9,633 nt of DNA, from assembly GCA_964608405.1 (NCBI GenBank), contig CAZSNC010000024.1, positions 1 through 9,633 of the forward strand. Reading direction: 5' to 3'. Source of the stretch: GWB1-38-13 sp964608405. GTDB taxonomy: Bacteria > Patescibacteriota > Microgenomatia > UBA8517. The position numbers and the translations under genes are program-made. The notes under the pieces were generated by a model. It ran no database searches. It saw only the letters and a list, made by a program, of their open reading frames with translations, and was not told where the DNA came from. Below are positions 1 through 7,346 of the stretch, piece by piece (within the stretch, counting starts at the first letter, position 1; every line of letters begins with the position of its first letter).

Positions 1-626
1 GATTCGTGATTATGGACAACATAACTATCCGGTTCCCAAAGCACTTTTAAACCTCTCTTCATCGCACGGTACGAAAGATCAATGTCTTCCCAATAAAACG
101 GGCTGAATAACTTTTCATCAAAATACCCAAGTTCCTTTAGGTATTTTTTTCTAAAGACACCTGAACCGCCATTTACCCAAAATGACTCATGAACCTTATC
201 CGTACCCAAAACCCCCTCATGATTTACAAAGCCGTCTTTGTAATATCCTCTCGCCCATCCATAACCCCTTTCATGAAACGATACAGCGAAAACGTTTTTA
301 TTTTCAAAATGCTTTATTGGTTTTTCCAAATAGCCTTTCTCGGGAATTACATCGTTATTTAGTAAGACTAGAAAATCACCCTTTGACATCTTAATCCCCG
401 AATTTATCGTCGAAGAAAAACCACGGTGTTTCGTAAGTTTTATAGTCCTAACTCCGGGGATGCTTTTCAAATACGCAACACTTTCATCAGTTGAAGCATC
501 ATCAGCAACGATAAATTCAGCGTCAGGTGCAAAATCTCTTGTTGATGAAATAATCGATTGAAGATTCTTTTTTAATAGATCAATACCGTTATAGTTTGGT
601 ATTACTACCGATATCTTGCTCGCCAT
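1..626 (-). CDS. Glycosyltransferase family 2, N-terminal 208 residues (3' end cut by window edge)
   Basis: Probable inverting GT2 (GT-A fold) enzyme that adds a sugar from a nucleotide donor to a growing surface glycan on the cytoplasmic face. My reading of the minus strand from ATG at 626 stays open to the window edge. It begins with the GT2 strand-loop ISVVIPNYNG (residues 5-14), then the nucleotide-binding ADDASTDES (41-49) and the metal-binding LNND (89-92). The acceptor-side VNGGSGVFRK (151-160) and the catalytic-region WEDIDL (179-184) follow, then a VVHNH stretch at about 203-207. This order matches COG1216-type enzymes (rhamnosyltransferase-like), usually about 280-330 residues, so roughly a third is missing. 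The start is secure: an in-frame TAA lies 24 nt upstream with no other start codon between. It follows the methyltransferase stop after 28 nt. The donor sugar cannot be told from sequence. Confidence 0.9.
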   Translation of the reverse strand, partial: MASKISVVIPNYNGIDLLKKNLQSIISSTRDFAPDAEFIVADDASTDESVAYLKSIPGVRTIKLTKHRGFSSTINSGIKMSKGDFLVLLNNDVIPEKGYLEKPIKHFENKNVFAVSFHERGYGWARGYYKDGFVNHEGVLGTDKVHESFWVNGGSGVFRKKYLKELGYFDEKLFSPFYWEDIDLSYRAMKRGLKVLWEPDSYVVHNHE

Positions 627-644
627 TACATTACATTGTACCTC
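626..644 (-). promoter_or_regulatory. Leader of the last GT2: GAGG site followed by two ATG-TAA minimal ORFs
   Basis: Reading the minus strand, a GAGG Shine-Dalgarno-like element (641-644) precedes three ATG triplets at 636, 631 and 626. The first two are each followed at once by TAA, giving two start-stop units, and each TAA overlaps the next ATG as TAATG. Only the third ATG opens the glycosyltransferase. The GAGG lies 4 nt from the first ATG, 9 nt from the second and 14 nt from the real start, so it is better placed for the second ATG than for the gene's own start. Seen directly: the base order. Inferred: ribosomes could initiate at a minimal ORF and re-initiate, lowering or tuning expression. 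Chance in AT-rich DNA is a fair alternative. Confidence 0.35.
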
Positions 645-654
645 AAATTACCCC

Positions 655-1311
655 TTATTTTCTTACCTTAACAAGATGTAGCATTCCCAGATTAAACTTT
701 TTATCCACTTCTACTTTGAATCCGGCTTCTTTACACATCTTGGGAAGTGCATTATTTCTATATGTCTGGATATGTGTTTCTCTCCAAACCCATCCGCGTG
801 GATAAAAATGCAGCCAGAGGTACCAAATCACCTGAAACAAGATACTATCTGAAGGCACTAAAAATACCGCATAACCACCTTTCTTTAGAATCCTTTTTAC
901 TTCTTTAAAAACTTCAACTGGTTTGTGTACATGCTCGAGTACCTCCATAGCAAAAACTGCCGAGAAAGTTGATGTCGGAAATTTTAAGTTATGCGCATCA
1001 CCGACTTTAAATGTCATTCCTTTCTGTTTCTTCCAGTGCTTGTTCGCCCAATCGACAGAAGTCTTAAGAACGTCAATGCCGATTAGTTTCTTTGCCCTTG
1101 TCCCGTCAAAAATTACTTTGGAAAACATTCCGTCGGCACAGCCAATGTCTAAAACATCTCCCTGAACTCTTTCTAAAACCTTCAACACCTCTTCGAATCT
1201 TCTTCTGTGCCAATATTTCTGAAAAGGATCTACTTTAAGAGATTGGTAATACCAATTGGGAGGAACCTGTTCATGAAGCTCAACGGCTTTTTCTTGATAT
1301 TTTGATTTCAT
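655..1311 (-). CDS. Class I SAM-dependent methyltransferase
   Basis: Rossmann-fold methyltransferase of the Methyltransf_11/UbiE-like type, 218 residues and apparently complete. Motif I, DVLDIGCADG (residues 52-61), binds S-adenosylmethionine; the acidic end of strand 2 is in IGID (77-80); GDAH (104-107) should lie near the adenine; AMEVLEHV (121-128) is the post-motif strand typical of this group; LKKGGYAVFLVPS (142-154) is the motif around strand 5. A hydrophobic, aromatic stretch (about 158-175) may form an acceptor pocket or touch the membrane. The start lies inside the end of the YfhO-like gene (32-nt overlap) without a strong Shine-Dalgarno, which suggests translational coupling. Context points to methylation of a sugar or of a glycan or lipid intermediate, for example O-methyl capping, but the substrate is inferred. 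Small-molecule methylation unrelated to the glycan cannot be excluded. Confidence 0.88.
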   Translation of the reverse strand: MKSKYQEKAVELHEQVPPNWYYQSLKVDPFQKYWHRRRFEEVLKVLERVQGDVLDIGCADGMFSKVIFDGTRAKKLIGIDVLKTSVDWANKHWKKQKGMTFKVGDAHNLKFPTSTFSAVFAMEVLEHVHKPVEVFKEVKRILKKGGYAVFLVPSDSILFQVIWYLWLHFYPRGWVWRETHIQTYRNNALPKMCKEAGFKVEVDKKFNLGMLHLVKVRK

Positions 1312-3682
1312 AAAACATTAATATAATCCAAACACAAAGCGATATCAATGTAATCTTAACGCCTGCACTAAACGATTTTGGATTATACAGTAATTTAACA
1401 TAACTAGTACCCTTCATGACAGGTATTGCTTTAAAGCAATAGTCTGCATTAATAATTTTTACTTGCTTATCATTTACATATACCTCCCACCCCGGATAGT
1501 TTAAATCAGAAATGAAAAGTACTGCATCTTCAGAGGAAGTAACCTTTAACACCTGTTGATTATCTTTATATGAAATATATTCATAATCACCACTGACTGT
1601 GGAGTGTCTATCAATTCGCGGGTCTTCATTAAGATAAACTATATTTCTCGGATCAAAGTCTGAAGACACCATCTTACTTAAAACATCTTCGTTATTGAGC
1701 ACTTCCCATTGTGAATAAAAATATACACGGGGAATAACTTTCGTGTTTTCTAAAACCACAGTAGTTTTATCTTCAAATACTTTTTTATATTTACCATTAA
1801 AGCCTGCCTCTACCTGAGAGGTGCCATTTATATCGGGTTCTCCTTTCGCATTTTTTTTAATATCGATAATGTATTTTACGTTCAGAAGGTCAATAATATT
1901 GCTTTTCAAGTTCGTTACATTGGCATACCTTCCCTGCGGTGTAGCTTCCACCAACCCGCTATTAATACTCGCAACAAGTTGTGCAATCGATACGGGATAA
2001 ATCGCGTCGTAACCCTCAAGAGATTCAATTTTGTACGGCATCTTCATATTAATTGGAATTACGCCTTCGGAAACCACACGAAACGGCGGTTTCTCATTTC
2101 TTACAAACTCAATGATTGGAGTTGTAGGAAAGATTATCTCTTTCCTGACAAAAGGGGTAAACTTCCATCCAAAACGGAACAGCTCGATTATCGATATTAA
2201 AACAAGTAAAGACTCCAAAAGACGAGCTCTTTTTTCCCTACGTAAGATTTGATACACCATAATTGAAGTGACTCCAAAAAAGAGAACCGGTAAAACCATG
2301 TTTCTTAACGAGACTAATATTTTCCACCTATCGACAAAAAGCTGACCAAAATAATTTCCATCAGTAAGATAACCAACAACAGAGAATAATCCGTAAAGAA
2401 AAAGAATAATTCCCGGAATGGAAATTGCCAATAGCACGGAACGGATTTTTATAGTCCTGATTTTGTCCAGTGCAAAGGCCGCTAAAATGGAAACGGAAAA
2501 GGTAAACAAAACCAACGCCCTATGGGCAGACGCAGCCTGCATGCCAAAAAACCCTTCCTTCCATATAAACACCGATATAAAAGTCGGAAACGAAAGGATC
2601 AAAGACAAAAACAAAACGAACTGATAAAAATAAACTTCTTTTCTGTTTTCTTTTTTGAGAAAAAACGACAAACAAACGAGTGTAAACGCAACAACTCCAA
2701 CATAACCCGTTGTCGTCGTGTAATCCGTTGGACCCCAATAATTCATCGTTGCGTGGTTACCGAAATAATCCGGCGCAATAAAGGTAATTATTTTTTGCCA
2801 AGGCAAGAAAGCCCATGAGTACTCCAGTGGCTCAATAGCTCTTTGGGATAAATCTAAAAGCTCTTTTGACTGAAATATTAAAAATGCGCTCATCAACAAA
2901 CTCAACACAAGTGCAATCCCAAACATCATCCAAAATTTAAAATGGAGTTTATTCTTCAATTTAAAAAGTACAAACATTCCCGAAAGTGGAATAGTATACA
3001 TAACAATTTGCGGATAACCCGAAATTATTTGGAGAAAAACAACAAAAGAGAATAAATACAAATATAGTTTTTTCGACTCATCAATCCATCGCGAGAGCAA
3101 ATAAATCATAAGTGGGATAAAAGATGCTGCAAGAGTATGAGCATTCCACTGTGACCAAATCAGATTGAACCCCGAAAACGCATAGACTAAACCACCAAAC
3201 AATGATGCTAATTTTGATACCTTTAAATAACGCAGAAGAATATAAGTGAAAATAAATGCACAAAAGTGTTGGGTAATCACCTGCAACCCCCAGGCGGTGA
3301 AATTGTTAAACAGGAAATAATATATATTAGTTAAAGTAAACGGAGCTGACTGAAAATTTGCCATTAATGGAGTACCTGTAAGAATATATTTATTCCACAA
3401 AGGAACAACCCCCTGTCTTAACTGATCAATCGCAAGAATACGCATCGGATATGTAAAAGAGACAACGTCCGTTGTTATCGGATTTTTGACGGGCACCCCG
3501 ACCGAATATCCCCATTTATAATCAAGCCACGGATAATACGTTCCCACAACAAAATCCCCCGGAATCGGAATTTGACCCAAGAGGATAAATTTCCAGAAAA
3601 AGACGACTACTAAAAAAAAGATAAGTATTATCGGCCAATAATTACTGAAGAATTTTTTCAATGGAATTTTTAAATCTCTCAT
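1280..3682 (-). CDS. YfhO-family multi-pass membrane protein (putative GT-C glycosyltransferase)
   Basis: An 800-residue protein matching the YfhO family in layout. An N-terminal membrane anchor (about 15-36) is followed by an outside loop with PGDFVVGTYYP (41-51), whose Asp43 sits where GT-C enzymes carry their catalytic acid. Next come the family-typical VPLWNKYILTGTPL (93-106) and about a dozen hydrophobic segments up to about 505. A soluble region (about 510-770) holds LLNVKYIID (599-607) and SDLNYPGWEVYVND (725-738), and a last membrane helix lies at about 774-792. In Firmicutes, YfhO works with a CsbB-type GT2 and GtcA to put GlcNAc from undecaprenyl phosphate onto lipoteichoic acid outside the cell. 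By analogy this protein would transfer a lipid-linked sugar to a surface polymer. The start overlaps the GT4 gene by 41 nt and has no clear Shine-Dalgarno. Family confidence is high; substrate is unknown. Confidence 0.88.
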   Translation of the reverse strand: MRDLKIPLKKFFSNYWPIILIFFLVVVFFWKFILLGQIPIPGDFVVGTYYPWLDYKWGYSVGVPVKNPITTDVVSFTYPMRILAIDQLRQGVVPLWNKYILTGTPLMANFQSAPFTLTNIYYFLFNNFTAWGLQVITQHFCAFIFTYILLRYLKVSKLASLFGGLVYAFSGFNLIWSQWNAHTLAASFIPLMIYLLSRWIDESKKLYLYLFSFVVFLQIISGYPQIVMYTIPLSGMFVLFKLKNKLHFKFWMMFGIALVLSLLMSAFLIFQSKELLDLSQRAIEPLEYSWAFLPWQKIITFIAPDYFGNHATMNYWGPTDYTTTTGYVGVVAFTLVCLSFFLKKENRKEVYFYQFVLFLSLILSFPTFISVFIWKEGFFGMQAASAHRALVLFTFSVSILAAFALDKIRTIKIRSVLLAISIPGIILFLYGLFSVVGYLTDGNYFGQLFVDRWKILVSLRNMVLPVLFFGVTSIMVYQILRREKRARLLESLLVLISIIELFRFGWKFTPFVRKEIIFPTTPIIEFVRNEKPPFRVVSEGVIPINMKMPYKIESLEGYDAIYPVSIAQLVASINSGLVEATPQGRYANVTNLKSNIIDLLNVKYIIDIKKNAKGEPDINGTSQVEAGFNGKYKKVFEDKTTVVLENTKVIPRVYFYSQWEVLNNEDVLSKMVSSDFDPRNIVYLNEDPRIDRHSTVSGDYEYISYKDNQQVLKVTSSEDAVLFISDLNYPGWEVYVNDKQVKIINADYCFKAIPVMKGTSYVKLLYNPKSFSAGVKITLISLCVWIILMFYEIKISRKSR

Positions 3683-4670
3683 AATTAAAATCTTTGGACT
3701 TTATTACAGCTTCTTTCGACAAACTTCTTAAATTTTTTCCATCCGATATCAGGCTTCTCGTAATTTTAACAAGTTCGTTAGTACTCTTCCATAACATTCC
3801 ATTAATATTACTGTCAACTATCTCCGGAAAACCGCCGGCGTTATAAACAATAGGGGTACACCCACCAGACATAGCTTCAACCAGGGAAATACCAAAATGT
3901 TCAACCTTCTGAGGATTTTCTTTCTCATCTTCACCATAACCGCTTGCCGACCAGAATATCTTTGCAACCCCATATAAATTAATAAGCGTTTTATAATCTG
4001 GGTTTTCAATTATTTCAATCGGGTACCCATTCGCTTTTTTCCTTAATATTTTTAAAAACTCATCAGATCCAATATCCGACCCTCCAACCAGAAGAAGTTT
4101 CCAGTCTTTTAACCCACGACTGACCATTTTTACAAAAGCATCCACCAAAATGTCCTGATGTTTTGCCTGAAGAAGTTGGGAAAACCTGCCAACGGATAAA
4201 ATAATATTTTCTTTTCGCTTGGGTTTAATTTTTGAAGTATCACAGGGAGGGTACACAACCTGACTATTAACTTTATACTCTTCATCAATTACTTTTTTTG
4301 TAAAATTGGAATTACAAACAACACTTTTGATCCGATACATTTTCATCCTGTTGATTAACGAGTCTCCATTTACATCTACAAAAGGAACTTGAAAATGAAG
4401 AATGTTTGTCCTTGAATGTAAAAGTGGAATGCTTCCATCAGATATCCAAAAACAAACATCATAACCCTCGCCTTTTCTGACACTCTCGACAAAATTGACA
4501 TTATTAAGTTTAATTCCGAAGCGCTCTTCTATTTTTCCCAAAATACCGGCGTCTTTCCACTCAACATCGACAGAATAACCAAGCTCCGTTAACACTTTCG
4601 CAAAAGATATTGTGTAACGTTCTCCGCCGCCAAGGGTGTCCCAATATGGATTGTAAATCGCACCTTTCAT
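3642..4670 (-). CDS. Glycosyltransferase family 4 (GT-B fold, Alg11-like signatures)
   Basis: A 342-residue retaining glycosyltransferase that should use an NDP-sugar donor (often GDP-mannose or similar) at the cytoplasmic face. The N-terminal domain opens with NPYWDTLGGGERYT (7-20), the glycine-rich acceptor-side loop; LHFQVPF (91-97) and VCNSNFTKK (118-126) follow; VVYPPCD (138-144) marks the hinge. The C-terminal donor domain begins ILSVGRFSQ (157-165) with Arg162 and Lys170 where phosphate-binding residues are expected. The E-x7-E element lies in VEHFGISLVEAMSGG (256-270), Glu257 and Glu265, followed by the GGFPEIV donor loop (279-285). NPY...GGGER, the YPPC hinge and EHFGI all recall Alg11, the eukaryotic mannosyltransferase. 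It begins with an ATGA overlap with the upstream GT2. The sugar is not determinable, but mannose is a reasonable guess. Confidence 0.92.
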   Translation of the reverse strand: MKGAIYNPYWDTLGGGERYTISFAKVLTELGYSVDVEWKDAGILGKIEERFGIKLNNVNFVESVRKGEGYDVCFWISDGSIPLLHSRTNILHFQVPFVDVNGDSLINRMKMYRIKSVVCNSNFTKKVIDEEYKVNSQVVYPPCDTSKIKPKRKENIILSVGRFSQLLQAKHQDILVDAFVKMVSRGLKDWKLLLVGGSDIGSDEFLKILRKKANGYPIEIIENPDYKTLINLYGVAKIFWSASGYGEDEKENPQKVEHFGISLVEAMSGGCTPIVYNAGGFPEIVDSNINGMLWKSTNELVKITRSLISDGKNLRSLSKEAVIKSKDFNYERFKNSIEKILQ

Positions 4671-5470
4671 ACTTGTTTGTTGTTTTTACTCAATTGCATC
4701 TCCCAAAGTTTGGCATATGAAATAAATCGGCTATACACCTGATAGATTCCCATTATCACTCCTTCACCACCGTCCATAAATGCAAGATTTCTAATAAACC
4801 TATACCAAAATTCTCTAAACATTGCACTTAAAAACCTCACGATTGTCATGGGCGGATGATCTGCTTCAAGCATTAGCTTTGCTTCTATTTCCGACCATTT
4901 ATTTGTCTTTACGAGCATCTCGCTAAGTGTCTTTTCCTTATAGTGAATAATCGGATTTTTCAGATACTTTAACTCCCCTTCGAATTCCGGTTGTTCATGA
5001 AGGTCGTTTTTCCATTTTATCAATCTATCCTTTTTGAAAAGCCTGATAACATAGTCCGGATACCACCCACCGTGTTTTAGCCATTTTCCTAAAATAATAT
5101 TTTTTCTTGGCGCGGCATAACAACCAACCGTACTTGACCAATCAGAGATATTTTCCTCCATTTCTTTTTGAAGTTTTTCGTCAATCTCTTCGTCTGTATC
5201 CAAATAAACCAGGTATTCTCCTTTCGCCTCTTTTATGCCGACATTTCTCCAAAGAGAATAACTTCCACCGCTTTGGTCAAATACTTTGCAATTGTACTTT
5301 CGCGCAATTTCTATTGTTTTGTCTTCAGACCCTGTATCAACAACAATAATCTCACTACACCAAAGTAGTGACTTAAGACAATTTTCAATTTTGGCTTCAG
5401 CGTTTTTTGCAATAACAATCGCGCTTGTTGAAACCGTGCTGGCATTTTTACTGCCTATTTCTTTTTTCAT
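4667..5470 (-). CDS. WaaE-like glycosyltransferase family 2 (second paralogue)
   Basis: A 267-residue GT2 of the WaaE/KdtX-like branch (relatives of the LPS core beta-1,4-glucosyltransferase). Visible motifs: SAIVIAKNAEAKI (16-28), nucleotide-binding VVDTGSEDKT (43-52), DxD-type YLDTDEE (89-95), the branch-typical PRKNIILGKW and HGGWYPDYVIRLFKK (together 121-147), and LHEQ (157-160). The C-terminal third is rich in aromatic and basic residues (FREFWYRFIRN, 218-228) and has hydrophobic helices, suggesting peripheral membrane binding. I place the start at ATG 5470, one base after the upstream stop; a GTG at 5527 in the same frame would add 19 residues but overlap the neighbour by 56 nt and lie outside the domain. 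The gene ends in an ATGA overlap with the GT4 gene. It is probably a hexosyltransferase of the same glycan; acceptor unknown. Confidence 0.9.
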   Translation of the reverse strand: MKKEIGSKNASTVSTSAIVIAKNAEAKIENCLKSLLWCSEIIVVDTGSEDKTIEIARKYNCKVFDQSGGSYSLWRNVGIKEAKGEYLVYLDTDEEIDEKLQKEMEENISDWSSTVGCYAAPRKNIILGKWLKHGGWYPDYVIRLFKKDRLIKWKNDLHEQPEFEGELKYLKNPIIHYKEKTLSEMLVKTNKWSEIEAKLMLEADHPPMTIVRFLSAMFREFWYRFIRNLAFMDGGEGVIMGIYQVYSRFISYAKLWEMQLSKNNKQV

Positions 5471-5471
5471 A

Positions 5472-6401
5472 TTAGTTTGATTTCCACGAGCCTTTCCCAA
5501 AATTTGCGGTATAAAAATCAATAACACCCTTCTTCTGCCAGATCCTCCCTCGCATCAAAAACTTGACGCTTTCTTTATACAAAGCCATCTTTGTCCGTAG
5601 CGGAGCATAACCCATTCCAAAGAGAAGTCTGTTTCTTGTAATGAAATAATCATTTAGATCGCTCCCGATACCGGAGCTTTGTGCAACCTTGTGCCAAAGT
5701 CTGCATTTGGAAACGTACATTACCTTTCCACCCGCCCTTTTGTATCTCTCGCATAAATCAACATCTTCAAAATACATAAAATACCTATCGTCAAAATTTC
5801 CATACTTTTTTACTACATCAGCTCTCAAAAACATTGCTGCCCCCGTTGCAAAATCAGACACTGTATCCATATCAAGATGCTTACTGTCAACTTCGTCAAC
5901 GTGGCGGTTCGTTGCATAAACATTATTCCAATCAATATCCCCACCAGCTGACCAAATTACCTTTCCAAGGTCGTCCTTTTTATAATTTCTCTTAAACTCA
6001 AAACCTTTTGCAAAATATATCTTGGGAGTAAAAATTCCCACGTCCGGATATTTTTCTGCAGCTGCAAGAAATTCTCTCAATAGGTTTTTATCAACCTGCG
6101 TATCGTTATTTAAAATCAACAGAAAATCAGCGCCTTCCTTAAGGGCATATTTGATACCGACATTGTTCCCAGCCGCAAAACCTAAGTTCTCTCCATTTTC
6201 AATCGTTGACAGTTCAAATTCATCACTTTTATATTTCTTTAGAGCATTTACACTACCATCCGTCGAGCCGTTATCAACAACCAGTACATGCAGATTAAAT
6301 CCACAATTTGAAGACTCCTCTAAAGATTTCAAACAGGCAAGTGTATCGTTTAAACGATTCCAGTTTAAAATGATTATGTACACACTCGGTAGTTTATCCA
6401 T
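5472..6401 (-). CDS. Rhamnosyltransferase-like glycosyltransferase family 2
   Basis: A complete 309-residue GT2 of the COG1216 type (the group of rhamnosyltransferases such as RfbF/WbbL). Domain order: VYIIILNWN (7-15), VVDNGSTDGS (41-50), NLGFAAGNNVGI (72-83), LNNDT (97-101) with the metal-binding acidic residue, FATGAAMFLR (184-193), and the MYFEDVDLC catalytic region (209-217) followed by LWHK (235-238). The C-terminal helices (about 250-295) are basic and aromatic, fitting loose membrane contact. dTDP-rhamnose is a common donor in this group, but no rhamnose synthesis genes are in the window, so this stays an inference. It has the only strong Shine-Dalgarno in the window (GGGAGAGG at 6410-6417) and follows the only sizeable gap inside the cluster. 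The next gene begins one base after its TAA stop. Confidence 0.92.
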   Translation of the reverse strand: MDKLPSVYIIILNWNRLNDTLACLKSLEESSNCGFNLHVLVVDNGSTDGSVNALKKYKSDEFELSTIENGENLGFAAGNNVGIKYALKEGADFLLILNNDTQVDKNLLREFLAAAEKYPDVGIFTPKIYFAKGFEFKRNYKKDDLGKVIWSAGGDIDWNNVYATNRHVDEVDSKHLDMDTVSDFATGAAMFLRADVVKKYGNFDDRYFMYFEDVDLCERYKRAGGKVMYVSKCRLWHKVAQSSGIGSDLNDYFITRNRLLFGMGYAPLRTKMALYKESVKFLMRGRIWQKKGVIDFYTANFGKGSWKSN

Positions 6402-6457
6402 GAATTTTTCCTCTCCCGCGGAATACTCTAAAATACAAAGGTTTTAAGATCAGCCAA
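6402..6457 (-). promoter_or_regulatory. Ribosome binding site, with a weak possible internal promoter
   Basis: The gap before the rhamnosyltransferase-like gene (6402-6449) is the longest non-coding stretch of the cluster. Its GGGAGAGG (6410-6417) sits 8 nt before the ATG at 6401 and is a good Shine-Dalgarno site. A possible sigma-70-like pair reads TTGGCT (6452-6457, inside the end of the upstream gene) and TATTTT (6430-6435), 16 nt apart, with four of six consensus bases each. The ribosome site is well supported; the promoter is weak and could be chance. I see no hairpin plus T-run here that would serve as a terminator. Confidence 0.45.
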
Positions 6458-7346
6458 GTTTAAATTTTCTTTTTACCTTTTGTACAAAACCTGCACCTTC
6501 TTTAATCAACGTATCGGCCGTCCAATAATTAACTTCCTTGTTAGCTTTTTTCATTTCATATACCGTCTTTTTCACCGGAATATTCTTGTCTTCAAATCCA
6601 TCGTGCTGCCATACTTTAAGATACAAAACAACTTCAGAAAATGCCTGCAAAATTGCCAAAACCAATCCGTGCAATCCGTCTTTATAACCCTCGCCCTGAA
6701 AATACCTGCTTACAAACTCCCGCACCGGCTCTTTGACGATATCCTTCCAATCAAATTCATAGCCACCTTTCAAAAGAAGCTCGCACTGGTGGGTTGTATA
6801 ACGATTCAGTCTATCAACATACTGATCAATGCTTACATAATTATTGTGGACAATCGAAGCGGCCTCGTCGGAATCGAGGTCTGCCCCTTTCCCAGTGGTT
6901 AAGGGAATCGAGTGGATAATTTCATTCCAGGAGACATATCCTTTTTTGAAAAAACGGATATTGTAGTCTGGCCACCAACGCGAATGTTTAATCCATTTGC
7001 CAAAAATAATGTTTTTTCTTGGTACTCTGTAATAATCAGCCGATTTTGGATCTGAGACTATTTCTTTAAGCTTACGTGCAAGACCTTTAGAGACCTCCTC
7101 ATCAGCGTCCAAAACGAATACCCAGTCTCCGGTTGCCTTTTCAATCGCATAATTTCTTGCCGGTTCGACATAGCCCGTCCTTTTATGCTCGTACACCTTA
7201 GCACCTGCCTTCTTGGCAATAACCACTGTATCGTCATCGGAGTACATATCAACAACAACGATCTCGCCCGCAAAACCCTCGACAGACGTCAGGGCTTTTG
7301 GTAAATTCCTCTCCTCGTTTAGGGTATTTATGACAACGGAAATCAT
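6450..7346 (-). CDS. WaaE-like glycosyltransferase family 2 (first paralogue)
   Basis: A 298-residue GT2 of the WaaE/KdtX-like branch. It starts directly with the first strand, MISVVINTLNEERNL (1-15). Then come VVDMYSDDDT (31-40, with MY in place of the more usual SG or TG), VEPARNYAI (60-68), the DxD-type VLDADEE (78-84), PRKNIIFGKW plus HSRWWPDYNIRFFKK (together 109-135), and IIHSIP (143-148, the conserved His145). The C-terminal region (200-298) has an amphipathic segment GLVLAILQAFSEVVLYLKVW (227-246) and a basic tail ending KVKRKFKLG, suggesting binding to the inner face of the membrane. It begins with an ATGA overlap with the 574-residue membrane protein gene and has no well-spaced Shine-Dalgarno, so coupled translation is likely. 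It is longer at the C-terminus than the paralogue at 4667-5470. Donor and acceptor are unknown. Confidence 0.92.
   Translation of the reverse strand: MISVVINTLNEERNLPKALTSVEGFAGEIVVVDMYSDDDTVVIAKKAGAKVYEHKRTGYVEPARNYAIEKATGDWVFVLDADEEVSKGLARKLKEIVSDPKSADYYRVPRKNIIFGKWIKHSRWWPDYNIRFFKKGYVSWNEIIHSIPLTTGKGADLDSDEAASIVHNNYVSIDQYVDRLNRYTTHQCELLLKGGYEFDWKDIVKEPVREFVSRYFQGEGYKDGLHGLVLAILQAFSEVVLYLKVWQHDGFEDKNIPVKKTVYEMKKANKEVNYWTADTLIKEGAGFVQKVKRKFKLG

Noticed and set aside
1851..1858. Run of eight T (A8 on the coding strand) in the YfhO-like gene as a frameshift or slippage site.
   Set aside because: The reading frame is intact on both sides, protein motifs continue, and such runs are common in AT-rich lysine codons.
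2520..2818. Short open frames on both strands inside the YfhO-like gene.
   Set aside because: They are shadows of the 800-residue gene, without motifs or ribosome sites.
5471..5527. GTG at 5527 as start of the second WaaE-like gene.
   Set aside because: It would overlap the upstream gene by 56 nt and add 19 residues outside the GT2 fold; ATG at 5470 directly follows the upstream stop.
6022..6902. Two plus-strand open frames of about 140 codons (6022-6447 and 6480-6902).
   Set aside because: They run antisense to GT2 genes with complete motif sets, have no recognisable domain, and their composition is what the complement of a coding strand gives.
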